Positions 1 to 8,495 of a stretch of 64,000 nucleotides of DNA are shown in pieces. Positions within the stretch are counted from its first letter, which is position 1. Each line of letters begins with the position of its first letter. Source of the DNA: Myxococcus xanthus (GTDB taxonomy: Bacteria; Myxococcota; Myxococcia; Myxococcales; Myxococcaceae). The translations under genes and the position numbers were made by a program. Below the pieces are notes generated by a model. The model had not been told where the DNA came from and did not search any database. It worked only from the letters and a program-made list of their open reading frames with translations. The stretch is taken from positions 248,001-312,000 of the forward strand of contig NZ_FNOH01000001.1 of NCBI RefSeq assembly GCF_900106535.1, written 5' to 3'.

Positions 1-923
1 CGCAATCCGGTGATGGCGCTGAAGGCCTCGCCCGCGAGCGCGGCGATGGGGCCCTGTCCCAGCAGCTCCACGCAGGCATTGGCAGCATCCAATCGGCCGG
101 AGAACCCCAATGCCCAGAGCACGTCTGCTTGAAGTGATTTGTCGGAGAGCCGCTCGAGGAGGCGTTTCAGATCCCGTTCGTCGCCGTTCAGTCCCAGCAG
201 GAGCAAGGGCAGTCTCCCACCGGTGCCGCCCGGTGCCGCAACGGCCTGGCAGGCAGTCCACGCAGCGCTGTGCCCGGATAGCAGTCCCGCGACGATGGCG
301 GCATCGCGCAGGTCGGATGAGGCTGAGTTCATCGCGCGCTGAATGTGGGCGGGCTCCAGTGGCAGTCGGGAGCGGCTGGCGGCGCGAAGCGCAGCGGCGG
401 CTACTTGTGGCACGGGATGCGTGATCCAGGGCAAGCACTGTTGGTGTGTGGCGACTCCGTGCTGGCCGAGTGTATCGAGCACAAGCGCCTGCAGTTCCGG
501 GAGCGCGTCATCCTTCTGCAGCAGGGCGGGAAGGCTCGAAAGAAGTGCTGGAAAGGGGGCGAGTCCTAATGCGCGCTGGAGAGCGGCGAGCGCGGGCGGT
601 TCGGCCGACTCAAGCGCGCTGAGCACCGCTGTGGTACCGGAGGGGGCTGCGCCCTTGAGGAGGGACAGCGCGGCCACGGTGATGTGTTCTGGCTCTGCGG
701 CGGCCAGCGAGGGCTCCAGCAGCTGAATAGCGACGGGCTGCCCGCCCAAGACGAGTCCGTCGATATGCGCAGCGAGCTGTTCCTCCAGCTCCGCGGCTTC
801 CTCCAAGATGAAGTCGGGCGCGTCGAGTGCTGCCTCCCACTGGCTCAAGCGGAACGCTGCCTCATCGAGGTGCGTCTCGTAGTTGCTCCAGTGGGGAGGT
901 CGCCAGGTCAGCATGTTCGTCAC
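1..923 (-). CDS. TIGR02270-family HEAT-like protein (3' part outside window)
   Basis: Reading the minus strand from position 923 gives an uninterrupted frame to the left edge, so the C-terminus is missing. The N-terminus (LTWRPPHWSNYETHLDEAAF, then EEAAELEEQLAAHIDGLVLG) matches my memory of the TIGR02270 family, which has several members in Myxococcus. The rest is Ala/Leu-rich with repeated helical pairs typical of HEAT-like scaffolds. I prefer the GTG at 923 because GGAGAG lies about 8 bases upstream; an in-frame ATG is at 914. It follows the toxin/immunity genes in the same direction. Members of this family are often found near T6SS cargo genes, so a role tied to that island is plausible but inferred. 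Confidence 0.75.
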   Translation of the reverse strand, partial: MTNMLTWRPPHWSNYETHLDEAAFRLSQWEAALDAPDFILEEAAELEEQLAAHIDGLVLGGQPVAIQLLEPSLAAAEPEHITVAALSLLKGAAPSGTTAVLSALESAEPPALAALQRALGLAPFPALLSSLPALLQKDDALPELQALVLDTLGQHGVATHQQCLPWITHPVPQVAAAALRAASRSRLPLEPAHIQRAMNSASSDLRDAAIVAGLLSGHSAAWTACQAVAAPGGTGGRLPLLLLGLNGDERDLKRLLERLSDKSLQADVLWALGFSGRLDAANACVELLGQGPIAALAGEAFSAITGL

Positions 924-1007
924 GTCAGTTGCTCTCCACGAGGCTAGTTTGGACGAGGAGGGGCATGAACGACTCTGCGCTCCTGCAAAGGAGCGGCATT
1001 CATTTTC

Positions 1008-1835
1008 TCAGTCCACCCAATCAGGCTGAGGAACCAGCCATGCGGCCCCAGTGGGTGCCCGCTGCCCTGCAGGAATTCGGGACAGTGACGGAATCGATAT
1101 GTACTCGGATCGCGTTTGCATTCCTTGAAGCTCCGCGAGGCGCAGCATGGCGAGGCCGTTCATGAACAGGGCGCCCTCGGTCTTCCGTAGCTCCTCTTCA
1201 GGTCCCGAGCTACGGCTCATCTTCTGGAACGTCAGAAGCCGTGCGTCGATAATTGCCTGTAGGGCTTCATCAAAAGCCAGGGGCTGCTTTTCGAGCAGGG
1301 CACGACAGGCTTCGAGATAGTTGTCTTCTCCATCCTCTAGGACGGTCTTCCACCGGTCGAGCAACGCGGAGAGCGAAGTCGGACTTGCCTCCGTTGCCCC
1401 GATGGTCTTCAGAAAGAACTGCTGAAGGAAGTGGTGTAGGAGGAAATCATCCTCATACTCATGCGCCGGGTCATGATGTCTTGCGGAAAGCTTCGCGATA
1501 TCCACGGACAATGCATACTGCCCGGCAGCAATCGCGTCGATGAATGAAAACTCTTTGCTTGCGCATATGTACTGAGGCTCTGCGGCGTGGCCGCCCGCGA
1601 CCAGTCGCAGAAAATACAGGCGCGCGTGAGCGGAATGGCAAAGGTGCGCAAGGAAACGGTCAGGTCGGGCATCCAAGAGCACTGCGCAGATTGCGAGTCG
1701 GCGGTGGCATAGCGCGGCTATTGTGTAAGCCTGCCCCGAGCGCTCGCTGGCATCCTGGCGTTGGATGCTGCGGGCCGCTTCTTCAATCCCGAAAAGTGAA
1801 TCGTCCTGGATGTTTCTCAGAGTGTCGGAGAACAT
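1008..1835 (-). CDS. Imm49-family immunity protein
   Basis: A 275-residue, mostly helical soluble protein with no signal peptide. It shares its whole layout with the plus-strand protein at 7713-8483: a helical core with a YEDDFL segment in the middle, an acidic ALLEKQPLAFDEAL-type region, and a C-terminus ending in a YISIPSLS-like segment (YLFIPSTALE in the other). This layout matches the Imm49 immunity family of polymorphic toxin systems. It is the last immunity gene of the minus-strand toxin cassette, starting 14 bases after the upstream Imm11 gene ends. Its partner toxin is not obvious, because the only toxin here sits next to an Imm11 gene. The start codon lacks a strong ribosome-binding site. 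Confidence 0.7.
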   Translation of the reverse strand: MFSDTLRNIQDDSLFGIEEAARSIQRQDASERSGQAYTIAALCHRRLAICAVLLDARPDRFLAHLCHSAHARLYFLRLVAGGHAAEPQYICASKEFSFIDAIAAGQYALSVDIAKLSARHHDPAHEYEDDFLLHHFLQQFFLKTIGATEASPTSLSALLDRWKTVLEDGEDNYLEACRALLEKQPLAFDEALQAIIDARLLTFQKMSRSSGPEEELRKTEGALFMNGLAMLRLAELQGMQTRSEYISIPSLSRIPAGQRAPTGAAWLVPQPDWVD

Positions 1836-1849
1836 GTTTACGGATGGAC

Positions 1850-2449
1850 TCAGTAGATGCGGCAGCGCTCGCCCATGCCAATGTACTTCACTCCGGTGAG
1901 GCCAGCGACGTCGACGGTCGCGCGTAGGTCGTCGCGGATGAGGATTGCGGAGGGCATGGACTTAAGGCGGAAGAGCTTTGCCTCGTGAGGAACCCGGTCT
2001 TCGGTGATGTGGAGACGGAACAGGCCAGAAAGGAACTCTGGCTCCATGCCAAGTTGCTCTACTTCGCTGCGCTCCATGTCAATACAGTCATGGTGATCGA
2101 GTAGGTTCGCGATATAGTAGTCATTTCCCGAGACTCGCCCCTTGTGATTTGCGATCGAGATGGGAAGGTACTCGATGTTAGCCGCTGCGTGCTCGTCTAG
2201 AGTCTGTTTGAATTTTCGGGATACAATTGCCAGTTGGACGGTGTTTGAAACGAAATCAGGGAGCGTGATTCCCTTGGTCCCGCCATCCACCTGAAGAACC
2301 ACGTCTGAGGGAAACCGCTCGTCCACGGGCAATCCACGGCTCATGCGCCAGCTCATGTCGCGGATCGAGGTTGGTTCCTCATGGATGACGCAGTTCTTGG
2401 GCTCCCGAACTGTCGAAAGGATGAAGTAGGAGTGGCATACGGTGTTCAT
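1850..2449 (-). CDS. Imm11-family (DUF1629) immunity protein, second copy in cassette
   Basis: A 199-residue protein clearly paralogous to the neighbour at 2557-3144. Both share FPSDVVL, IANHKGRV, YIANLLDH, ERSEVE, LSGLFRL, AKLFRLK and a C-terminus ending near GV.YI.MGE. This is the Imm11 family, which I recall is annotated in InterPro as 'Immunity MXAN-0049 protein' after a Myxococcus xanthus toxin-antidote pair. It has no signal peptide and is expected to bind and neutralise a toxin in the cytoplasm. A 107-base gap separates it from the first Imm11 gene. Its base composition is visibly less GC-rich than the housekeeping genes, consistent with transfer or fast diversification. Confidence 0.8.
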   Translation of the reverse strand: MNTVCHSYFILSTVREPKNCVIHEEPTSIRDMSWRMSRGLPVDERFPSDVVLQVDGGTKGITLPDFVSNTVQLAIVSRKFKQTLDEHAAANIEYLPISIANHKGRVSGNDYYIANLLDHHDCIDMERSEVEQLGMEPEFLSGLFRLHITEDRVPHEAKLFRLKSMPSAILIRDDLRATVDVAGLTGVKYIGMGERCRIY

Positions 2450-2556
2450 CGGGGACCGAGGATTTCAAAAGGGGACGTGGAGTTGCGCGCCAGATTCCAT
2501 GGTTTCAGCATCAATCCCTTAAGGACAAAGCCGTTGTGAAAGAATCCGCTTCCGAT

Positions 2557-3144
2557 TCAATAGATAGCGCATTCTTCGCCCATTGCGATGTAGTTCACGC
2601 CGGTGATGTGTCCTGCATCTATCGCGGCTCGTAGATCCTCGCGGACGATGATTGCAGGGGGCATGGTCTTGAGTCTGAACAGCTTGGCATTTGAAGGAAT
2701 GCGCTCTGGAAAGACCTGAAGCCGGAACAACCCCGAGAGTAAGGTAGGATCTGGGTTCAGTTCCTCCACCTCGCTGCGCTCCTTGTCCACACAGTCGACA
2801 TGGTCGAGTAGATTGGCAATGAAATAGTCTTTTGCGGCTACTCGGCCCTTGTGATTCGCAATTGTGACTGGCAGGAATTCGATCCGGGCGCCCGCCTGCT
2901 GTTCTAGCAGGGCCTTGAGCTTTTCTGACACAATGGAAATTCGCTCGGTGTTGTTCACCAAGTCTGGTATCTGCACACCCTTGTGACTTCCATCCATCTT
3001 GAGTACGACATCGGATGGAAACCGATGTTCCATGGGGAGCCCTGCGCTGATCCGCCATTTCTTCGGCTTCAATGCGTCTGGGACCTCATTGATGATGCAG
3101 TGCTTCGGTTCGTTCGCTTCGGTGAGGAGGAAGTATGAGTTCAT
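2557..3144 (-). CDS. Imm11-family immunity protein, directly after the AHH toxin
   Basis: An Imm11 (DUF1629) protein of about 195 residues, and the most likely specific antidote to the AHH nuclease whose stop codon lies immediately upstream. I use the ATG at 3144 (MNSYFLLTEANEP) because AGGTG lies 6 bases upstream and the N-terminus then matches the paralog. A GTG three codons earlier at 3153 is also open. Conserved family segments FPSDVVLKMDG, IANHKGRV, YFIANLLDHVDC and LFRLKTMP are all present. Inhibition by binding the toxin is inferred from family and position. Confidence 0.82.
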   Translation of the reverse strand: MNSYFLLTEANEPKHCIINEVPDALKPKKWRISAGLPMEHRFPSDVVLKMDGSHKGVQIPDLVNNTERISIVSEKLKALLEQQAGARIEFLPVTIANHKGRVAAKDYFIANLLDHVDCVDKERSEVEELNPDPTLLSGLFRLQVFPERIPSNAKLFRLKTMPPAIIVREDLRAAIDAGHITGVNYIAMGEECAIY

Positions 3145-3153
3145 GGACGGCAC

Positions 3154-3930
3154 CTACCGGATGGTCACGAGACTTGCCAGTTCGTTGAGGTGGGCTCCAG
3201 GGCTTTTGACGCCTGCCTCGCGGATCTTCTTGCGCATTCTCAAGGAGAAGGCATCGAGTTGTGCGCCAAGCAGGGGAACCGTTTTCTCATTGAGTTTCGG
3301 ATGTCCAGCCTCGTCCTCATCGGTGGCCTGAGTGAGTTGGTCCCTGATGGCATTCACGCGCGTTCGGACATCCTTGCTATACGTGCTGTGGTATTTGGGG
3401 TGCTTGAGCAACTGGAAAAGCTGGGCGTGACGTGTGCTGTTGGGTAGATAGATGATGTTTACGCCCTTGTTGACGTTGTATTTCGCTTGTTGAAGTAGTT
3501 TGAGTTGGTCGAAGTTGAGAACTTTGCTCAGGACGTCGTCGACCGGAATGATGTGGTGGGCGTTATTGCTCCAAGGCCAGCGTCCACTGGCAATGAAGTT
3601 GATGTGCCCATAGGGGCCCGAGCCCATATGCCACGCGTCCGCTCGTTTGCTCGGGTCACGCCAAGCCTGCTTGAAGCTCGTGACGAAGATGCTATCAAAG
3701 CGTTTGCGGGCTTCGCTGCCATCCTCATGGATGGGCAGGTTGTACCAATTCACCTCATCTGAGCTCTTCTGGAAGTTGAATCCATTCTCCTTGTAGTCAT
3801 GGCCTGCGAACTTGCATTTTCTCTTGCCGCCCTGAGTCTCGTAGACGCACCGAGTGACACAGCCATTGCTCTCGCCGGCCACATGGGATTTGTCGTTGGA
3901 GAGTGCTTCGAAATGCTCTTCAGTGCTCAT
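3154..3930 (-). CDS. AHH-motif nuclease toxin (probable T6SS effector)
   Basis: A 258-residue protein with an AHH nuclease motif at residues 124-126 (NAHHIIPVDD). It is followed by a helix (VLNFDQLKLLQQAKYNVNKG), NIIYLPNS, and a C-terminal HPKYHSTYSKDV segment. That is the usual order of the HNH/AHH fold, where the histidines bind metal and activate water for DNA or RNA cleavage. There is no Sec signal and no fused PAAR or VgrG domain, so delivery probably depends on the separate DUF4150 tip and DUF2169 chaperone upstream. An Imm11 gene begins essentially at its stop codon, as in classical toxin-antidote pairs. Loss of the AHH histidines or lack of a nuclease fold in a model would argue against this call. 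Confidence 0.85.
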   Translation of the reverse strand: MSTEEHFEALSNDKSHVAGESNGCVTRCVYETQGGKRKCKFAGHDYKENGFNFQKSSDEVNWYNLPIHEDGSEARKRFDSIFVTSFKQAWRDPSKRADAWHMGSGPYGHINFIASGRWPWSNNAHHIIPVDDVLSKVLNFDQLKLLQQAKYNVNKGVNIIYLPNSTRHAQLFQLLKHPKYHSTYSKDVRTRVNAIRDQLTQATDEDEAGHPKLNEKTVPLLGAQLDAFSLRMRKKIREAGVKSPGAHLNELASLVTIR

Positions 3931-3972
3931 GACTGTCTCACATGCAGTGACGTCGGATCGTTGGAATGACCT

Positions 3973-5178
3973 TCAAGAGTGAGCTTGTAGTAGGAACGCG
4001 CCTCGGGAGGGCTCGTCATCAAGCAATGCTACCAGGGCTTTTCGGCTTCGGGCATAACCTCTGGCGAACCCTCTCACCGCTAAGCACGTAGCTACGGTTG
4101 AAGTCGCCGCGCCAATTTCTCCGAAATGCTCAGGTACGTGCCAGCGCGGAGTTGAGGAGGGAAGTTCCGCTTCCTTGAGGTGAACGAGGCAATGACCGAA
4201 TTCGCGAGCACGTTGTTCATCCCCATTGAGATTGGCGATGAGCAACTCAACATCGGTTGCCTGTCGGGCCCCTCCCGGAAAACAAGCCTCAATGGCCTTG
4301 AATAGGGCCTTGCCGGAGGGGGCCTGGCCTGAGAACCGGTGGCTGGTGTCGCTCGTAAACGCGACTGGGCCAAGGAGACCCTCGATGCGTGCGCCACGGG
4401 ACCGGGCGGCATCAATCCGTTCCAGGAGAATGAAGGCCCCCGCTTCGCCCGGAAAGCGTCCGATCGGGCGGTTCGGGGTTCGCAGCAGCCCCAAGTCGAA
4501 AGCCTGGGTAAGGGGTTCTCCATCGACCCAGGAGTCGATGCCGCCGATGATGCATCGGTCCATTGTTCGGCTTCGGAGTCCTTCTATCGCCCGCAGCAGC
4601 AGTTGGCAGGAAGCGGCAGCTCCGCCAAATGCATAGGACTGTGCTTGCGGCTCGATTCGTATGTTATTCAGCGCTAACAACTCGGGAATGAGCCTACGGG
4701 TCAGGCTGTTTCTTGCTTCAGTACGCTCTGCATCGATTTCGCGTTGGATGCGAGCGCGCTCGTTTTCAGGTAGACGCTCAAGCAGGCTTGTTTTTAGGTG
4801 GATGTCGTTGATGAAGCTGCCCGGTAGCTGGAGAAGGAAACCCGTCTGCGCATAGTCTGCTCGAGTCAGTCCTGAGTACGCCACGAGGTCCCGCAGGGCG
4901 GCGTCACCCAGGCGCAGCCAACGCGCGAAACCCTCGAATCCTAGGGTGAGCCATGGGATCTCATGGCCCTTTAGCGATACTGCCTCCAGGGTGTGCTCGT
5001 CTGTAACCTGGAGGTCCAGCTCCGTCCACTGCGTGAGTCCTGCTCGGGCGGCGGCACAGCTTGAGACAACGTCCCCTCCTATGGGAGAGACCATGCCCAG
5101 GCCGGTGATGACAATTGCGTCGCCAGCCACCGACGCGCTCTTGGGCTGTTCTCGAAAAGTGGAGACAGGGTGGGGCAT
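3973..5178 (-). CDS. Ketosynthase/thiolase-fold protein lacking catalytic residues, in T6SS cargo module
   Basis: About 401 residues with a beta-ketoacyl-synthase N-terminus (VITGLGMVSPIGGDV) and the structural GG motif (CIIGGIDSW). Anchored without gaps on that GG and the aspartate five residues before it, the nucleophile cysteine position falls on Ala187 within FGGAAASC. The first histidine region reads ANLNGDE instead of HGT. The second reads EHFGEIGAA instead of the GH motif. It is therefore probably a scaffold or adaptor rather than an enzyme. Thiolase-like proteins recur beside DUF2169/DUF4150 T6SS cargo genes. I prefer ATG 5178; a TTG two codons earlier (5184) is open. It precedes the AHH toxin by 42 bases. 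Confidence 0.75.
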   Translation of the reverse strand: MPHPVSTFREQPKSASVAGDAIVITGLGMVSPIGGDVVSSCAAARAGLTQWTELDLQVTDEHTLEAVSLKGHEIPWLTLGFEGFARWLRLGDAALRDLVAYSGLTRADYAQTGFLLQLPGSFINDIHLKTSLLERLPENERARIQREIDAERTEARNSLTRRLIPELLALNNIRIEPQAQSYAFGGAAASCQLLLRAIEGLRSRTMDRCIIGGIDSWVDGEPLTQAFDLGLLRTPNRPIGRFPGEAGAFILLERIDAARSRGARIEGLLGPVAFTSDTSHRFSGQAPSGKALFKAIEACFPGGARQATDVELLIANLNGDEQRAREFGHCLVHLKEAELPSSTPRWHVPEHFGEIGAATSTVATCLAVRGFARGYARSRKALVALLDDEPSRGAFLLQAHS

Positions 5179-5353
5179 TGACAAGTCCCGTCAAGAGTGC
5201 GTCTGGTTGAACGCGAGAGGGTGGCTTGTGTGTTCAGGCGAGGTCCAGAGCAGAGCCGGGCGGCCGATGCCTGTGCGTGTACCTGCATGATGAATGACCG
5301 GCGCAGCGTAGGGTGTTGCGCGTGATGGAGGGGCTATCCGCGGAGTGTTGGAC

Positions 5354-5818
5354 CTATAGGTCTTTGTCGCACACCGCGCACTTGGGTGCTTCATCGCTCT
5401 TCCCCATGGCAATGACGGGCCCCTGCATGACGGGGAACGGCGGCGTGTTCTTGTCGTTGTGGAGCATCAGGTCGAAGGCGCGCGCCACGTTCTTCCCTTC
5501 GAACTTCACGTCGAAGGAGAAGTTGACGAACTCCGCCTTGCCCTTGGTCTTGCTGGAGGCCACGCCACCGCCCGCGGTGCCGGCTTCGTCGCCGGTGCTC
5601 GTCTTGAAGTTGGAGTCCTTCACGCACACCGGGTTGCCAGCGACGGAGACCTTCTTCGTGCCCTTGTCGGTGTCGGAGGACTGGGCCACGTTGGGGTAGG
5701 GGATGGGCACGGGCCCGGCCGGGCTGGGCGTCTTGCACACGTCCGGGAAGGCAACGGTGACGCCGCCGCTGTCCTTCGTCACCACGGACATCTTGTTCAC
5801 ACCGGTATTGACCGCCAT
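5354..5818 (-). CDS. DUF4150 PAAR-like tip protein
   Basis: A 154-residue protein starting MAVNTGVNKMSVVTKDSGG, with FPDVCKTPSP, GPVPIPYPNVAQSSD and a C-terminal CAVCDKDL. These are hallmarks of DUF4150 (PAAR-like) proteins, which cap the T6SS spike and carry effectors. The start is supported by GGAGGT seven bases upstream. The frame stays open further upstream, but that extension is low-complexity and not conserved-looking. It sits 116 bases after the DUF2169 gene, its usual chaperone partner, and leads the ketosynthase-fold and AHH genes. No T6SS structural genes lie in the window, so the apparatus must be encoded elsewhere. Confidence 0.88.
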   Translation of the reverse strand: MAVNTGVNKMSVVTKDSGGVTVAFPDVCKTPSPAGPVPIPYPNVAQSSDTDKGTKKVSVAGNPVCVKDSNFKTSTGDEAGTAGGGVASSKTKGKAEFVNFSFDVKFEGKNVARAFDLMLHNDKNTPPFPVMQGPVIAMGKSDEAPKCAVCDKDL

Positions 5819-5934
5819 GCCAGCCACCTCCAGGGGAACAGAATACCCCGGCGGGGCCACGCGGTGCGAGGCACGCCACCGCGAAGCTGGAGCGCGGCTG
5901 CGCCGCTGGATACATGCCCCTACGCAGGCCCCGC

Positions 5935-6972
5935 TCAGGCCGCCTTGGGCGCGGTCACTCCCTGGGCGGTGACCTTCAGGCCCCGCACATCGTGGAGGCC
6001 CTCTCCCAGGGCGACATGTCCGCGCCAGAGGAGCGTCACCTTCTCTTCGTCGGTATCCAGGGTCACGGTGTCCAGGTGCATGGGGGGCGTCGCGTCCTCG
6101 CCTCCTGCGAGCGCCACGGTGACGATCGGAGCGGCCTGGCCCGGAAGCGCGAAGGACAGACGGCCCTTGGGGGAAGCGCCGGCGATGATGACCGGCTCGT
6201 CCCCCTTCAGGTACCCGGGAGCGATGAGGCCCGGCGCGGCGGCGTTGAAGAACCGCCGGTCGAAGTCCTTGGGCAGCAAGGGCTTGCGCGACTTGTTCCA
6301 GGACTCGTCGTAGGTGCCGCCATACCTGGCGCGCGGCTGCCAGTGCGGGGAGGTGAAGCCGAAGCCAGCAGGCACCACCTTCTGGCCGAAGTCGCGCAGG
6401 GGCTCCGTGGCGGGATCCTCCAGGTTGGGCAGCTTCAGTCCCTCCTCGAAGTGGCGAGGACTGGCGCGGAAGCCCACTCCCACGGGGTTGCGCGGCTCGA
6501 AGGCCGGCTTCACGGTGTCCGTCCGGTCCCAGCCGCCGAATGCGCGCTCCCACGTGAGCGGAATTTTGTCGAAGGGGAGCGGCTTGGTGGCCGCGACATG
6601 TCCCATGCTCTTGAACCAGGTCCGCTCACCCACGACGCGCACGGCCTTCTTCAGCGGCCCGACCTGAAGAGCCACCAGTGCCTCGGTGGCGCCCTTCTGT
6701 GGCGGGTAGGCATGTCCAATCAGCGCTACGTCCGTGGCCAGCTTGATGAAGGCGCTCTCGGGTTCGTACTTGTCGCTGGACTCTCCGGGCTTGCCCCAGG
6801 ACTCGCCGCCCCACGTCACGGGCAACTGTTCGCCCGCGAGCTTGAGCCCAGACGTTCCGAAGTCGTACGTGGCCTTCACGACGAGTAGAAGCAGTGGCCT
6901 CCCGTCCTCGTCGGCGAGGCCCATCATATCGAAGGCGAAGGGGGTTTCGTTCTCGATGGTAGGGTGGCCCAT
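5935..6972 (-). CDS. DUF2169-domain T6SS effector chaperone/adaptor
   Basis: A 345-residue protein beginning MGHPTIENETPFAFDMMGLA. Family landmarks include VKATYDFG, PVTWGGESWGKPGESS, IGHAYPP, TWERAFGGWDRT, NPVGVGF and WQPRARYGGTYDESW. DUF2169 proteins are adaptors that load DUF4150 PAAR proteins and their effectors onto VgrG. The frame is open for 55 more codons upstream to 7137, but that part resembles random GC-rich coding and overlaps the divergent promoter region, so I reject it. It is the first gene of the minus-strand cargo operon, and its promoter should lie in the gap shared with the divergent Imm11 gene. Confidence 0.88.
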   Translation of the reverse strand: MGHPTIENETPFAFDMMGLADEDGRPLLLLVVKATYDFGTSGLKLAGEQLPVTWGGESWGKPGESSDKYEPESAFIKLATDVALIGHAYPPQKGATEALVALQVGPLKKAVRVVGERTWFKSMGHVAATKPLPFDKIPLTWERAFGGWDRTDTVKPAFEPRNPVGVGFRASPRHFEEGLKLPNLEDPATEPLRDFGQKVVPAGFGFTSPHWQPRARYGGTYDESWNKSRKPLLPKDFDRRFFNAAAPGLIAPGYLKGDEPVIIAGASPKGRLSFALPGQAAPIVTVALAGGEDATPPMHLDTVTLDTDEEKVTLLWRGHVALGEGLHDVRGLKVTAQGVTAPKAA

Positions 6973-7096
6973 GAAGTGCTCGTGTCTGTCGGGGCAGATC
7001 GCCACCGGAACCGAGGGGCGCAGTGTAGCAGTCCCATGGGATAAGGTCCTGGACTCACGATGACGGATGGGGCGGCTGGTTCGTGAGCGAGGGATA

Positions 7097-7687
7097 GTGA
7101 GATACTTCGAGATTGAGACGCTGGGAGACATCAACAACTCGGAGTTGCTCTTTCTGGACCAAGAGCCCGAGGTGCTGGGGCTGGATGGTTACTGCCTGGC
7201 GGCAGGCGAACCCATTGGGACGGACTATCCGTCTGAGGTGAAGGTCAAGCCAAGCGAGGAGCATGCCGGAATCCAACTGTCTTCCTTGCTGGGTAATAAC
7301 TTCAACTACCTCATTGCTTCTGCGGCAGTGAAGGAGGCTGTCTCAGAGCACTGTGTGGAGGCGGCCATCGAGTACCTGCCGTTCACGCTACTCGACCACC
7401 GCGAGCGCGTCCGCAGCCAGGATTACTTCTTCATCAATCCGCTGGGGAGCATCGATGCCGTGGATGCGGCTGCCAGTGATATCAAGTACCACCGCAGCGG
7501 TGCCGTCGTTGCGATCCGGAAGCTGGTGCTGGATCCGCAGAAGTTGATTGGGGCACCGGGACTGTTCCGCCTGAAGCAAGACCCGCAGCGCTACATCGTG
7601 AGCGAGCCGTTGGTTCGTGCGTTCAAGGAGCGTGGCTTCACAAACCTGGTACTGCGGGAGATTGCAGTCTCGGCTGTGAAGGCTTGA
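7097..7687 (+). CDS. Imm11-family immunity protein (orphan copy)
   Basis: About 196 residues beginning RYFEIETLGD. It has IEYLPFTLLDHRERVRSQDYFFINPLGSIDAVD and a C-terminus with GLFRLKQDP, the Imm11 layout seen in the two minus-strand copies but more divergent. I prefer the GTG at 7097, where the conserved region begins and GAGGG lies just upstream. An ATG ten codons earlier at 7067 is also open. It is divergent from the DUF2169 gene and is followed by an Imm49 gene. No toxin gene accompanies it, so it looks like an orphan immunity gene that may protect against effectors from sibling strains. Confidence 0.75.
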   Translation: MRYFEIETLGDINNSELLFLDQEPEVLGLDGYCLAAGEPIGTDYPSEVKVKPSEEHAGIQLSSLLGNNFNYLIASAAVKEAVSEHCVEAAIEYLPFTLLDHRERVRSQDYFFINPLGSIDAVDAAASDIKYHRSGAVVAIRKLVLDPQKLIGAPGLFRLKQDPQRYIVSEPLVRAFKERGFTNLVLREIAVSAVKA

Positions 7688-7712
7688 GCCTTCCCCTCGA
7701 AAGGACGCTCCT

Positions 7713-8483
7713 TTGGCTTCGAAGTTCCTGCCCGTTTTTATTGGCAATGCTCTTGGCGACAATGAAGAGTTGCTTCCGGCATTTGCGGCTGGAAAAGGAG
7801 GCCTGAAGGAGGCCTTGCGATTTTGTCAGAACTTTCGCGTGGCTGGTATTGGTTCACTCCTGCTTTCTGGTACGTCTGCGCGCCTGCACGAATGCCTTCA
7901 CGCGAGCGCCCGTGCCTTCGTGTTCTTCTCCCGGGCTTCGGAAGAAACAAAGAAGTTGACCAGCCGGGCGGCGCCCTTCTTTGACGCCGTGGCGTGTGGT
8001 GACGATGAATCCGCACGGGAACTCAGCCGGTTTTCTCCCGCGAGTCCCGACAAGGATCGTGAGTACGAGGAGGACTTCCTCTTCGTGCGCTTCCTGATGG
8101 ACCACTTCTTCTTGGAGAGAACCGCGCAGGATGGCCAGGTGCTTCTCTCTCGCTACGAGAAGTGCCTGGAGGGGACGACAGACGCGAGGCTCCTGGTGTG
8201 TCAGGCGCTGCTTGCTGCGGATGGAGACGCGTTCGACGCCGCGCTGACGCAGATGATGGAGGAGCGCGAAGTCCGCTACCGGAGGCTGGCTGAGAAGGAG
8301 ACCGAAGCGGAAGAGGTGCTCGCGACCGAGGCCTATGTGTCCATTGAAGGCCTTGCGCTGGTCCGCCTTGCGGTCCGAGCTGGACTGAAGCCGCAAGAGG
8401 ACTACCTCTTCATTCCATCCACCGCGCTGGAGTTACCGCGTCTGCGTTACAGGGCCGATTCCTGGAAGCACCTGATGCTCTAG
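7713..8483 (+). CDS. Imm49-family immunity protein (orphan copy)
   Basis: 256 residues starting from a TTG codon, with AAAGGA about 8 bases upstream. It is helical and cytoplasmic, with YEEDFLFVRFLMDHFF in the middle and YVSIEGLALVRLAVRAG plus YLFIPSTALELP near the end. The minus-strand protein at 1008-1835 has equivalents of each. It forms a two-gene unit with the Imm11 gene 25 bases upstream, repeating the Imm11-Imm49 order of the minus-strand cassette. Downstream is a convergent membrane-protein gene with no toxin remnant that I can see. Confidence 0.72.
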   Translation: MASKFLPVFIGNALGDNEELLPAFAAGKGGLKEALRFCQNFRVAGIGSLLLSGTSARLHECLHASARAFVFFSRASEETKKLTSRAAPFFDAVACGDDESARELSRFSPASPDKDREYEEDFLFVRFLMDHFFLERTAQDGQVLLSRYEKCLEGTTDARLLVCQALLAADGDAFDAALTQMMEEREVRYRRLAEKETEAEEVLATEAYVSIEGLALVRLAVRAGLKPQEDYLFIPSTALELPRLRYRADSWKHLML

Positions 8484-8495
8484 CAAGTGCGCCGC

